Part shown: positions 21,891-33,882 of the stretch, one piece after another | Layout of the letters: each line of letters starts with the position of its first letter | Numbering within the stretch: position 1 is the stretch's first letter | Origin: Hevea brasiliensis | Taxonomy: Eukaryota > Streptophyta > Magnoliopsida > Malpighiales > Euphorbiaceae | Length of the DNA: 64,000 bases | Reading direction: 5' to 3' | Assembly: GCF_030052815.1 (NCBI RefSeq) | Contig: NC_079494.1 | Coordinates: 37,620,467 to 37,684,466, forward strand | Notes under the pieces: model-generated | Told to the model about the DNA's origin: nothing | The model's database searches: none | Seen by the model: only the letters and a program-made list of their open reading frames with translations | Program-made: the position numbers and the translations under genes

Positions 21891-22368
21891 GTGCATCGGT
21901 ATCGTAAGTCCTATGTTGATCTGAAAAGAAGAGATATTGAATATGCAGTGGGTGATAAGGTATTCCTCAAAGTTTCTCCTTGGAAGAGGATTATGAGATT
22001 TAGTAGAAAGGGGAAACTGAGTCCTCGTTTCATCGGACCATATGAGGTTCTAGAAAGAGTGGGTCCTTTGGCATATCGGTTGGCATTACCTCCAGAGCTA
22101 GCAAGGATATACAGTGTCTTCCATGTGTCCATGTTAAGGAGGTACAGATCTGACCCATCTCATGTACTATCAGTTGAAGAGATTGAGGTAAATCCATACC
22201 TCTCATATGAGGAAGAACCCATAAAAATTCTGGCATATGAGGTGAAGCAGTTGAGGAACAAACAGATACACACAGTTAAAGTCTTTGTGGAACCATCATT
22301 CGGGCCGAGGAAGCTACTTGGGAACGTGAAGAGGATATGAGGAGACAGCACCCACAGCTGTTCAGAGA
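21891..22368 (+). pseudogene. Integrase C-terminus (GPY/F) and chromodomain of element B
   Basis: Open frame 21891-22340 with DKVFLKVSPWK, the GPY/F module FIGPYEVLERVGPLAYRLALP, VFHVSMLRRY and the start of a chromodomain (YEEEPIKILAYEVKQLRNKQ). The chromodomain tail then slips: the open frame reads VEPSFGPRKLLGNVKRI and stops, while the conserved reading (EATWEREEDMRRQHPQLF) lies in another frame ending at 22368. The break lies in about 22275-22300, next to CG sites. The chromodomain defines chromoviruses and targets insertion to marked chromatin. Confidence 0.9.
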
Positions 22369-22402
22369 CTAATGCCAGGAAAAAATTTAGAGACGAAATT
22401 TA

Positions 22403-22416
22403 TTTTAGGGGAGAAT
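22403..22416 (+). other. Polypurine tract of element B
   Basis: Purine-rich AGGGGAGAAT ending right at the 3' LTR start (TGTAACACCC at 22417). Confidence 0.85.
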
Positions 22417-25400
22417 TGTAACACCCTATGTTGATGAGTGCGTTCTCTTTATTCGGTGGCGATGTTATCCGGACAGCTAGGATGCCTAGAACTACACGTT
22501 ATGAGTGAGGAGACATAAAATAATGAAATACAAGAAAAGAAAATATAAGAAAAACAAAGGAAAAATAATAGCAAAGAAATGTAACCAAGTTAAGCGGCGA
22601 GAACCCTAGCGATGGGTGGCCTTGCAGGAAGTCACGGCGTGGACCGTTGACTAGCCCTGGACTGCGGGGAACCCTGAAAAATATTTTTAGGACTTAAAGA
22701 GACCCCTATTGTAGTATAAATATCATTAGAAATATCAAAGAAAAATTAATTAATTAGTACAAAGAAAAGTGAGAAATCGAAAAACGGACAAAACCAAGTG
22801 TTACCGAAAAATCAGGAATGCAACCCGAACAGGGGCGTTATGGTCATTTGACATCCCGAATTGTCTTTTGACCTAAATGTCCATTAAAAATAAATAATAT
22901 TACACTTGGAAAATATAATGAAAAATTAAATTGGTGGTACCTAAAGTAAATAACAAAAATTAAGGGTTTAATGTGGAATAAATGGGAGTTAAACATATAA
23001 TATGATTTATTTGTGTAAGTGGACCACTAAAGAATAAATTAAAAGCTAAATGGGGCAGGTGTAAGTCCATTACACAATCTGCACTTCATTTTCTCCAAAC
23101 CCTTCACCCATGGTTGAATGAATTTCTCCAAAAAGCTCCCATGGCCGCCACCTTCAAACCTTCACAATCCTATGATCAAGCCTTCTTTTCTCACACCTAT
23201 CTTCATTAAGTTTTATCTCCACATCATAAGGAAGAGTTTGATACCAAAATCAAGAAGTTTAGTGAAGGTTTAGCAAGTCCCAACAATAGGTAAGTTTGAG
23301 ATTTTGAATATTGCTTTGTTAAACTTTGTATACATGTTATGGGTGTTTGATTTGTGAAGAAAATTTTCAAGTTTGAGGAGTTCTTGATATGTCCAAATTT
23401 GGACAGCCATGGAGTTTTATATTTGATGAAGTATTCTTACATATATTTGATGTGGATTCATGTTGAGTAGGGTGATTTAATGTCCTAGTAAGTTATTTCC
23501 ATATGTAATGGTAATTGTGCATTTGAAATTGAAGTTGAGGAAATTATGTGAAACTTTGGCAAGGTGGAGCATTTCGGCAGCCTTGAGACTCCATGATGAA
23601 TGTATGAATTCATGAAGATATTGGCAGAATTATGACATTGAGGATTGATGGATATGTATATAAATTAGTTGTCGAAATTGTATAAAATAATGAGTAGTGT
23701 TTATGTGTATTTGTGGTTGTATTTGGACTTTATGAATTAGAGTTTTATTTGGTGTGTTAAGGATGTTTGTAATCTGCCCAAAGTGACTTTAAAGTGAAGT
23801 GGTATATGGTTTTGGTAATGTACCAAAACAGAATTGGGTTGAGGAGTGGATTTATGGTAAGGTAAATGTGTAATTGCTACATGTTTAAGCAAGGTAATTA
23901 AGGACAGTGTGCATTTTGGCCTATAACTCTAAATGTGTAACTCCAATTGGTATGAGACCAATTGGATGTGAAACTAGGCATAAAATTTACCAACTGTCAT
24001 TGAGAAAGCATACCAAAATTCTGCTTGCAAGGTAGCATGAAAAATGACCAATTCGGATTAAGTGCAAATGAGGCCTGAAAATTGACCAATTGGGCAGCAG
24101 TTAGTGTTTAGGCCATAACTCCCTCAAAACAGGTTCAATTGACCTGAACTTTTAACCATGAATAGTTAAGACCCATACCTACAAGTCTTATGAAGACACC
24201 AAAGCCCAGAAATGACCATAAGCAAGTCAAACAGATTGCACAAGTTCGGGTCCAAAAACTGGCCGAACCAAAGTTGACCAAATTTGACCTAAAATGACCT
24301 AATTTGATGCCATTTGACCAGCAATAGTAAAATGACCATAACTTGGTCTACATAACTCGGATTGACCTGAAATTTTGCCCCGCATTCCATAAGACATAGA
24401 TCTACAAGTTTGTAGTTTTGACCGAAACCCGAAAACCGAGGGAACTAGGTCGTCCGGCTAGGTCAAACTAGTATCCCAGAATCCAGCAATTTGCAATAAA
24501 ATGCACTAAACAAGGAAATGAAATTGGTAACGAGTACCATCCCTAAAACACTATCGAATGTGACATATTAGTGACACTAAAACCTAAAATATCTAGAACA
24601 CATCGAGGGTCGGTATATTAGGTGATTAAGCAAATAATAGCTTTCAGTGAATTATTTGTCAAACATTATCGATAGAGACAGTTTAATTTAGTACTGAAAC
24701 ACTTCAAATTGTGTTTCTCAGTTAGTAAAGACTCAGGGAAAGGGAAGGAAACACTGAGTCCAGACCAGGAGATAATTATCAGAGGTTTGTGCACAACAAC
24801 TATTTTTTTTGAATTTTTCAATTGAAATGAATTATGACTATTTGTACATTATTGTTTTAAATTGTGGAAATGTGTTTGAATGGATATTTATCGCTTGAAA
24901 AGCACTGTAAATGGTTTGAAATTGTGAGAAATTGTTTGAATGATATTGATGGATACTTATTGATTGAAAAGCATTGGAAATGGTTTGAAACCACAGCTAT
25001 CATGTATATTGATTGTATTCCTCGCTAGCTTGTCTAGTTGGACGAATTGAATTCCCTCTCTGGCTGAAGTGTTGAGGTGTGTGCCTGTTGAGGAAGAATT
25101 GGATGAGTACTCATATTTTTGCTAGCTAGCTATGTTATTCCTCATTAGTCATCGAATTTTGGGACGAATTGAATACCTCATTAGCCATCGGCTTTTGGGA
25201 CGAATTGAACTTTGGAACATGATTAAGCTGTGTGTGATTTATTGATAGGTATTGTGAGATTGTGAAATGAATTTAAACTCTTATTGACATATACTGTGAC
25301 ACTTCTTACCTGACTACAGTGTAGCCTAGCAAGTTATGCCACTCAGTGTGCCGGAGCACTCTATTTTATCTGAATTCATTTTTATCATAGTTTTGAAAAT

Positions 25401-25900
25401 AACTTGTGAAATATAATTCATTTATTGAAATTGTAATTTATTTGAGGTTCCGAAAATTTTAAAGAAAGTCCGGCAGAATACCGGCTACAAATAGAGAAAA
25501 CAGTTCTTCGGAACCTATGAAAAACACTTCTAATAATCATATTCATCCATTCACAAACTCCAATATCAAAATCTCAATATTTTTCAACCATTCGTTTCTC
25601 AATCATTCATCTCATTTATTAATCATGTACAAGTCATAAATAGACATTCACTCTTCCATTCACAAATACAATTTTCATTATTTACATGAATATCAAAATT
25701 CATTACATAAGTTCAAATACATATGAGAAAATAGAAATTAGTTACAAAATATCAAAATGAAATCTAGTGTCCTACCAATGCATTGCAGAAGTTGAGGTGA
25801 CACGGACACTATGCAGAACTGTGAACGGCCTTACCCAATCTGTGGTCTACTGGGCCCTCTGTCCAAATCTTCAGTACCTATGCGTTGCAAAAGCGACACG

Positions 25901-25917
25901 CTAAGCATAAAGCTTAG
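25901..25917 (-). other. Hairpin element of LTR 25295-28899
   Basis: CTAAGCATAAAGCTTAG next to TGGTGC (GCACCA on the minus strand). The second stem pairs four of five positions, one of them a G.U wobble. Confidence 0.55.
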
Positions 25918-26328
25918 TGGTGCCAATAATACAAGAAAATACAATATGCAAATAAAAATAATAATTTCCTTGCTATTGTGTTCATAAGAAATGAATAATT
26001 ACTCACTTATTGTTTTAGTCGAGGGCTAATCATGTTTTATGATATTAACTTCTTCATGCATTTCGTTAATTATTTATTTTTTTTTTCATGATCTTGAGCT
26101 TCTTTGTATTTTTGTAATCATCCCTGATACTTAATTTTCGTATTTTCTTTAATAATCAGTTCACAGTTATACTTTTCCATGCCCAAGTAACCTATCTTTG
26201 GGCGATTGGATCGATAACGGGTCGTTGGCACTGGACATCGCGGTGCCTCGGGCCGTCATACCATGGGACGCAGAACGTCAACGATGCATGCAGTCAGTAT
26301 GGCTAAAAAGCCATAATATTACATAATC

Positions 26329-26401
26329 GGCATAAAAGCCATGAATACGGGCATAAAAGCCATGGATACGGGCATAAAGCCATGAATACAGGCATAAAGC
26401 C
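26329..26401 (-). repeat. 20-21 bp minisatellite in LTR
   Basis: About four units of GGCATAAAGCCATGAATACG type, the complement of the array at 7554-7626. Confidence 0.85.
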
Positions 26402-28318
26402 TTTCCTTTCGCAGTACTGCTAAAACAATACCCTATTGGCATGCCAAACTATCCAAATTTTGCATTTCACATTAGGCCTACTAGGGCATTTTGCATTTTT
26501 AAGTTTCACAATTTTTGAATTTCAAGTTTTCATGTCACTATTCATTTCATTAGTCAACTAAAATGTTGACTTTTGCATAAACAATAGGTACATTGGTTTT
26601 AATACTCCCAACATACCACATTTTGTATTCAAAACTTGTTAGTTTTGGTCACTTTCTCAAAGCTTAGGTCATTTTGGCAAAATTGCCAATTTTTGGTTTT
26701 GGTGTCACTATTCACCTCATTGGTCAACAAAAATGTTGACTTTTGGATAGAAAATAGGTGTATTGGTTTTAACACCCCAAACATACCACATTTTGTATTT
26801 AAAACTTGTTGGTATTGGTTGCCAATACCATTTCTAAGCTTAATGCTAATTGAACAAAATTTTTAGATTTGGTGCTTCATCTTTATTGTTCCATTTGATA
26901 TTTCTACAGTGGGAATTTGAGGAAATAGTAAACATGAAAGTTGTTCCTTATTTTGTCTAGTTGAATTTCTTTTTTTGAATCACTCCATTTGGAGTTTTGT
27001 AGCTCAAGTTATGGCCAAAATAAGTTTACTGTTTACGTGTACTGTTCATGCTGAAATTTTGGGTTTTGACAGATTTTGGTCCAACTTTGGTCAGTAATTT
27101 GACCAAGTTAAGTTCATAATTTGATCTAACTTTCTTCATATGACATGTTCTACCATACCTTAGGTTTCCATCGGTTCAGGAATCGCCTAAATCCGAGTTT
27201 TCTAGAGGGAGTTATAGTCATCCAAACATTACTGTTCAAATGTAAATCTGCAGAGTTGCAGGTTTGATAACTTAACTTTGCCCAATCATTTGAATGGGTT
27301 AATGGAATTATTTGGGGTAGGTTTCTTCATGAAAGTTGTTTGTCTATATCTTATCTTGTTGCTGTAAAAATTTCAGGTCAATTGACCATATCTATAGTGA
27401 GTTATGGCCAAATGAACAGTTACTGTTCATTTGGTCATTTCTGCAGGGGCTGTTTGCAGGGTATCCGGATTGGGGCCAGGTTTTGGTCCTCTTGCTTTGG
27501 TCTTTTGGGCATGGTTTCTTCAGCAAAAATGTGCCATTATAAGCCTAGTTTCATGTCCAATTGGCCAAACACCAATTGGACCAACACAGCCCAAGTTATG
27601 GCAGTGCAAGTGGACTGAATTTTCAGTCCCTCTGCTGCTGTCCTAGGGCAGCCTATAACTTCACTTTGCAATCCTATTTTTCAGTCCATAATATGGTCAA
27701 CTTACCTAAAATGGTCACTAATTGACCATTAAAATGTGCTCTAACAATTTCATAAGCCAAATCAATTTTCACTCCCCCAAAACCCTAGCTTCACCTTATG
27801 TTTTCTACAAGATGCCTTAGTTAGCATACCAATTTATTATCCTTGTGTATATGTATCTTAAACATCATTTCTAATCCACTCTAAGTCCAACAAAACCCTC
27901 ATTTCTATTCCTTCAATATGCCTGCCGAAATTCATGGCATTCATACACATGGGTTTGGTTCATTTATTCCACAATTTCTTACCTATTACACATCTCTAAC
28001 ATGGAATTAATGTGTTTTAAATACATATGTGCACTAACCTTGAATGGAGCCACTTCTAAGACTTCAAAACTTCACTTTCTTCCTTTCTTTTTTCTGTCCA
28101 AAGCTTGCTCTAGGTGTGAGGACCAAGTTTTATGAAGGCATATAGGGGTTTTATGGTGTAATTGGCTAGGTTTTGGAGCTTGGGTGAGTGCATCAATGGA
28201 GGGAGATGGGGAGAAGTCACGTTTTGGTGAAGAAGAAGAAGAATGGCTGCTGTAATTTTTGGTTATTTGGTCTTCATTTAGTCTCTTTATTAGTTAGTCA
28301 AATGATGGCTTAATTGTG

Positions 28319-28356
28319 ATTGGTCATAATTTATAAATGACATCATCAAGATGTCA
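28319..28356. promoter_or_regulatory. Inverted TGACATCA-like repeat with CCAAT
   Basis: TGACATCATCAAGATGTCA at 28338-28356. ATTGG (CCAAT on the LTR strand) is at 28319-28323. Equivalent to 5192-5229. Confidence 0.45.
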
Positions 28357-29725
28357 TAAATGAGATTTTCTTTGATTTTTCTTTTCTTTTCTTCACTACT
28401 CAATTTCAATTTAATTTCTAGTAATGTTTATTCATATTTTATGTCATATTAATTATTTACTTAACTGGACAAGTCAGCCAAAAATCACCTCTGAAGGCGA
28501 AATGACCAAAATGCCCTCCGTTTGGCTTAACGGGTCAAAATTGTCTGTACCGATTGAAAAATTTTTCTAAATATTTTCTTGGCATTCTAATGCCATAGGA
28601 ACCTCAATGACCCTTCTCTGGAGTCCCAAAAATTATTTTATGAATTTTTTCCCAGGTCTAGGGCTCCTCGTTGCGAGAACCGCAACTTACCTCTGGTTAC
28701 CCATCGCTTGGGCACCGGCTCATTTGACTTGGTTGTATTTTATTTCTAAAATTTTTCCTAAATTTTTCTTATTAATATTTGAGTTAATTATGGTTCTTTA
28801 CCTTAGTTTAAATATTTTTCCGGACGTTCTAGCTGTCCGGACCGACACTGGTCACCGGAACAGTAGACTGTGCGGAATTGCTACAGTGAGGGTGTTACAT
28901 ATACTGTATTTTGAATTCAACCATGATCTGACTTATTGAAATTTATTGTGATATTGAGAAATGGAGTTAAATTCTTGTTGACAACTACTGTCATGAAATT
29001 AATTATGGTTTTAAGTATCCACTATTTATATGATTTATGAATTGTGATTTAAATTGTATTTGGTTAATGTTGTGCACCACTGAGACATTATCTCGTGATA
29101 GCTTTATTCTTTGTCGCAGTAGGACAGACAGATGAATAGGCATGAACTAGGCTGCTAGTACCTCCAGCGAGAGATTACCAGGTATAATGAGTATACAAAC
29201 ATTTTGCATTTTGTACTGTAATGTATGACCACTGTATGTATATATTGTTTTTGGTTTTGAGCAGTTGTAAATTCAAATTGTACCTTGAAGTTGTAAAATA
29301 ATTATGAGATATTTTGGCTTGTAAAAATTATATTATATTTCTTTTATCTTAGTCTTTGAAAAATTACTGTGGATTTGAGTTGAGAAACATGTTGTGTTGA
29401 GAAAAATGTTGGAGTTCAGATTTGGAAAAATATTGAAGTGCTTTTTACAGGTTTTCTGAAGAACTGTTTTATCCAAAATACAGATGGCACTCTGCCAAAA
29501 TTTTTACAGAAATTCCAAATAATTCAAATGTGTTAGTTCTATCACTTCAGTTCACAAAGTTTTTAACACCTGTAAATAGTGCTCACCACTGTAAAAGAAG
29601 TAAGAAAAGTTTTTAAAATCCCTTGTAGTGTATTTAATGGGTTATCAGTAGACGGAGTTGGTAATTCATTAGATATACTACGGGATCATGTTATGCCTTA
29701 TAGAGGGGTAGGGTGTGACACATAG

Positions 29726-29986
29726 TGTAGACTCTAGCTGGAGGACTACCTTGTTCTGACTGGTTTACTGTACCCTGACTACCTGAAGTACTGCCCCGAC
29801 CTCTGCCTTTACCTCTACTAACCGGTTGTGAACCTTTGGTAGCAAAACTCTGAATGGATCCCTCAGTAGTGGTGGGAGCTGGCCCAAATCTATGGGCACT
29901 GGTGCAGTCCTTAGCAAGATGGCCCGTGCCTTCATAGTTAAAGCAAGCTCCTATAGCCTAATAGCATTATCCCCCATGAGTCTTGC
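29726..29986 (-). pseudogene. gag: Element C gag, zinc-knuckle part
   Basis: Minus-strand continuation of element C gag between B and a nested LTR. The zinc knuckle at 29904-29945 reads C-F-N-Y-X4-H-X4-C, so the second Cys is Tyr as in B. A Gly/Arg-rich linker (RGKGRGRG type) follows towards the protease, which resumes at 13884. The upstream Cys motif (C-E-T-x-G-K / T-H-G-G) is split exactly by the LTR at 29987-33877. Confidence 0.85.
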
Positions 29987-30558
29987 TATAACACCCCTCA
30001 CCCGTCTGCAGTGTAGCCGAGCAAGGCATGTCACACTCGGTGTCGAAGCACCCTAACTTATCTTACTTTATTTCTTTAATCATTTTCAAGTTATTATCTT
30101 TTAATATCAATTATCTTTCTATAGAGAAACTAGCGGAGTTTCTCCTATTTTATTATCATTTGGCGTATTTCAATATTCACCTGTTTGAAATTTAATAATA
30201 TTTTCAAAATAAAATCTTATCCATGCTAATCATAATTATCTCATCAATCATTCTCATAATTTTCTCATATTTCAAATCTCATCCATACATTTCAATTTCA
30301 TATTCATTTCCATACATTTCCATTCATACTTAATTCATATGTAAAAATGGTCAAATTATGTAAATTTATATGATTTATAAACTAATTACATAAGTTCATA
30401 ATTTACATAATATACAAAATACATAAAATAACTTATATGGGCCCTATCTACATGCATTGCTGAGGAGGTGACAACCTTGTACACTTCTGACACTTCCGCA
30501 GATCTAGACTCTAAATTCTCCAGTCTAATGTCCACTGGGTTTTTACTTTCAGTACCTG

Positions 30559-30599
30559 CACGAGGAAACAAATCCATCGCGCTAAGCATTACTGCTTAG
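30559..30599 (-). other. Double-hairpin element of LTR 29987-33877
   Basis: On the minus strand: GCACCA, then CTAAGCA/TGCTTAG (30582-30599), then CGCGA paired with TCGTG (30577-30581 and 30559-30563), including one G.U pair. Confidence 0.6.
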
Positions 30600-31223
30600 T
30601 GGTGCAATAATATAACAAGGAAATAATATAACAAGTAAAAATGATTGGAGCATATTTTCTATACTCAAGAATTTTACTGGGTTCATATGAAATTTTCCAT
30701 ACAATATATCTTTCGTCCTTTATGTTGCTCTCTAGAATCACTTCTTTCATAAGTTTACAATAATCATTTATATCATGTACAAATAAATCTAAAATTTATA
30801 CTTATACTTATATTCTTATAAAAGTCACATCTGTATTGTTATTTAAGTTATAATTTTTCTACTAGTCTTTTTATCACTTCCTTGATATTTTCTAAGTTGT
30901 TTACAATCATTCCGTAATATTTAAAATTTTTAAAACTAGTTTAATTTACTTCAGATCATTCTAAAGAATAAATTTTTGGAGCTAATCTAATTTATTTCAA
31001 AACTTCATCTCATTTATTTTCTTTCTAGCATTTTTAATTGCTAATATTTGTAACTTATTTTAATAAATTAGACTGCCTAAGTAACTTATGATAGGCTGGC
31101 TAAACTGGATAACGGGTCATTGGCACTAGACACCGCGGTGCTTCAGGCCGTCATACTATGGGACGTGGAACGTCAACCACGTATGCAATCAGAATGGCTA
31201 AAAAGCCATGATAACACATGATC

Positions 31224-31316
31224 GGGCATAATATCCATGAGTGCAAGCATAAAGCCATGAGTACGGGCATAAAGCCATGAATACGGGCATAAAGCCATGA
31301 ATACAGGCATAAAGCC
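31224..31316 (-). repeat. 20-21 bp minisatellite in LTR
   Basis: About four and a half units of the GGCATAAAGCCATGARTACG repeat, the longest array of the window. Confidence 0.85.
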
Positions 31317-33296
31317 TTTTACAGTATTGCTAAAACAATACCCTATTAGCATGCCAATCTATCCAATCTGACACACGTGTCTAGGCAATACATGGGCACA
31401 TTAGTACCATTAAATGTTAATATATTGTGTTTTATGACTTCATTATTTCATGATAAATTTCAATTATAATTTATACATTCATTTGATCATTTATATGATC
31501 ACAATTCACATCAATTATCCTTTTATACCATTATACTCAAAGTACTTTTCTTTTCTACAATAATGAGAACTAATGTCTCATTCATACATTAATATGGTTC
31601 ATTTATTCATTCATTATGTTATTCACATTGATCATAATTCAAAACAATGGTTCACATGTACCATTGTATTCAAAACATTTTTCCTTTCTCATTTATACAT
31701 TTTATGAATTCTATTTGTGATGGGCATATAAGCCCTAACTACCTATTCACATCAATTAGGTGGCTTACTTTTCATGTTTCAAGCAATCTATGAACATTTC
31801 ATGGATTTCAAATTTATGGCCTTAATTTTCCTTTAACAATATAGTTCTTACACTTTGTGTTTTGTATTACTATTTACATTACTATTCACTCAAATTGTTG
31901 ACTTTTTAATACATAATAAATTTATTGAACATAAGTTCACCAAGATATCACATTTTGCATTTTATTTTTGTTGGTATTGATTTTCAATACCATTTCAAAG
32001 CTTATCTTATATTATTGAAAACTTTCAGATTTCATACCCTAGGTTTACTATTCCACTGGTCATTTGTACAATAGGAATTTGATAAAATTGTCTTCATGAA
32101 AGTTGTTCCTTATTGTGTCTAGTTACATTTCTTTTTTTGAATCACTCCATTTGGAGTTTTGTATCTCAAGTTATGGTCATTTTATCATAATTGGCCGGAT
32201 TGACTTGTGCCCAGAAATTTCTGGGCAATTTGGTTCTGCCAGATTTGGTGACCTAAGTTTGGTTGGCAATTTGACTAGGTTATGGTCAGAATTTGAATTT
32301 ATGTTCTTCATGAAAGTTGTAGGTCTATGTCTCAGATTTCTATTGGTAAAAGTTCAGATCAATTAGACTTTTCTACACTGATTTATGACCAAATGAATAA
32401 ATACTGTTTATTTGGTCATTTTGCCCAGGCAGAATGTAAGTCACCCGGATTAGGGCAATTTTTAGGTCAATTTGGTTTGGTTTTCTGGGCAGGGTTTCTT
32501 TACCAAAGTTGTTCCATTATGTGTCTAGTTTCATATCCAATTGGCCTTGCACCAATTGAACCTATACGACTCCATTTATAGCTACCCAAACCTGCTGGAC
32601 TCACAACCAGTCTTGCAGGTCACCAAGGGCAGCATGCCTAAACTCAACTCCATTATCCTTACTCACTTCAATTCCTCCTCACACACATTCAAATGGTCAC
32701 TAATTGACCATTACAAGGTTAACATACCATTACATAAGCAAAACTCTAATTTTTCACAAAATCTAATTTCCAAAGTGTCCATTCATGCACATTCATCAAT
32801 TAATCATACTAATTCATTATCACTCTACATATACACTTCAAAAACCACCTCTAATCCACTTTAATCCATCAAAATACTTAGAACTACTTCCCCCATAAAG
32901 CTGCCAAAAATTTTAGTTGGTCCATACATGGAGATTTGCTTTTAATTTCATGAATTTCTTACTAATTCCATACACCTAACTTCAAATTTAGAGGGAAAAA
33001 TGGAGAGATATAGCACTAACCTCTTTGAGCAGAATTTTTCCCAAGCTTAAACTTCACTTTTCTTGATTTTCTTGGCTGCCAAACACCTTCCCAAGAGGTA
33101 GGGACAATTTTTAATGAAAAGAACTTAACGTTTAGTGGTGAAAAATCAAGGTTTGGAAAAGAGAGAGATGAAAGCTTCTTCAATGGAGGTGAGGAAAGGG
33201 AGGCTGCCGGTAAATTGAAGAACACAATCTGATTTCTTTTTATTTTTATCCCTATTTATTTAGTTTTTATCTTCTTTAAATGCTTGTCAAGTTGTG

Positions 33297-33334
33297 ATTG
33301 GGTGGGGAGTGTTTAATAACATCATATGATGTCA
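33297..33334. promoter_or_regulatory. Inverted TGACATCA-like repeat with CCAAT
   Basis: ATTGG at 33297-33301 and TAACATCATATGATGTCA at 33317-33334; one arm has lost its first G. Confidence 0.4.
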
Positions 33335-33882
33335 TAATTCCTAATTTCTTTTATTTTTCTTTCCTTTTCTTTTCTACTCATTTCCAATTCAATTTTTAGC
33401 AATATTTATTCACATTTTATGTCATAATAATTATTTAATTAACTGGAGATGTCGGCCAAAAATCATCTCTGAAGGCAAAATAACCAAAATGCCCTCCGTT
33501 TGGCTTAACATACTAAAATTGTCTGTACTGATCTAAAAAATTTTCTAAGTATTTTCTTGGCATTCTAATGTCATGGAAACCTCAATGACTTTTCTCTGGA
33601 GTCCCAAAAATTATTTCATGAATTTTTCCCTGGGTTTAGGGTCCTAGTTGCGAAGATCGCAACTTCCCACTAGGGTACCCATCGCTAGGGCACCAGCTCA
33701 TTTAACTTGGTTGTATTTTATTTCTAAAAATTTTCCTAAATTCTTACTATTATTATTTGAGTTATTTATGACTCCTCACTCTAGTCTAAATATTTTTTCC
33801 AGACGTTCTAGTCGCCCGCATCGACATCTACATCAAACAAAGAGAATGTACGGAATTGCTACAGTGAGGGTGTTACACTTGC

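Larger units (their letters stand above)
25295..28899 (-). mobile_element. Solo LTR (3605 bp) inside the 3' LTR of B
   Basis: Reverse-oriented LTR; plus-strand ends are TGTGACAC and GGTGTTACA. It is flanked by the TSD TATAC at 25290-25294 and 28900-28904 and has no internal region. It belongs to the 4650-8689 subfamily. It carries the hairpin CTAAGC/GCTTAG at 25901-25917, the minisatellite 26329-26401, the hairpin ATGGCTAAAAAGCCAT at 26299-26314 and the TGACATCA inverted repeat at 28338-28356. It is one of the youngest insertions, because B itself is young. Confidence 0.95.
22417..29720 (+). mobile_element. 3' LTR of element B, split by a solo LTR
   Basis: Matches 13890-17581 in two parts, 22417-25294 and 28900-29720, and ends GGGTGTGACA at 29720. 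Long stretches (for example 22920-23900 against 14400-15380) differ at only a few bases per kb. Differences are concentrated at 22425-22500, 22590-22630, 24730-24780 and 29090-29170, where CG dinucleotides are replaced or shifted by small indels. Confidence 0.95.
13885..29725 (+). mobile_element. Element B: full-length chromovirus-type Ty3/gypsy retrotransposon with a nested solo LTR
   Basis: Complete insertion bounded by the TSD CATAG (13885-13889 and 29721-29725). Parts: 5' LTR 13890-17581, PBS 17590-17601, gag, protease, RT, RNase H, integrase and chromodomain, polypurine tract, 3' LTR 22417-29720. Without the 3605-bp solo LTR and its TSD copy the 3' LTR is 3694 bp, against 3692 bp for the 5' LTR. 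The domain order RT-RH-IN-chromodomain and the Met-tRNA PBS place it among the plant chromoviruses; the gag and chromodomain resemble the Tekay/Del lineage, though no tree was built. The LTRs are nearly identical but no frame is intact. It sits in the minus-strand gag-pol of element C. Confidence 0.95.
29987..33877 (-). mobile_element. Solo LTR (3891 bp) inside element C gag
   Basis: Reverse-oriented LTR with the TSD CTTGC at 29982-29986 and 33878-33882. The plus-strand left end is TATAACACCCC rather than TGTAAC or TGTGAC, a change of one terminal base. No internal region, hence solo. It contains the hairpin 30582-30599, GC-rich block 31098-31209, minisatellite 31224-31316 and inverted repeat 33317-33334. 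Confidence 0.94.
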
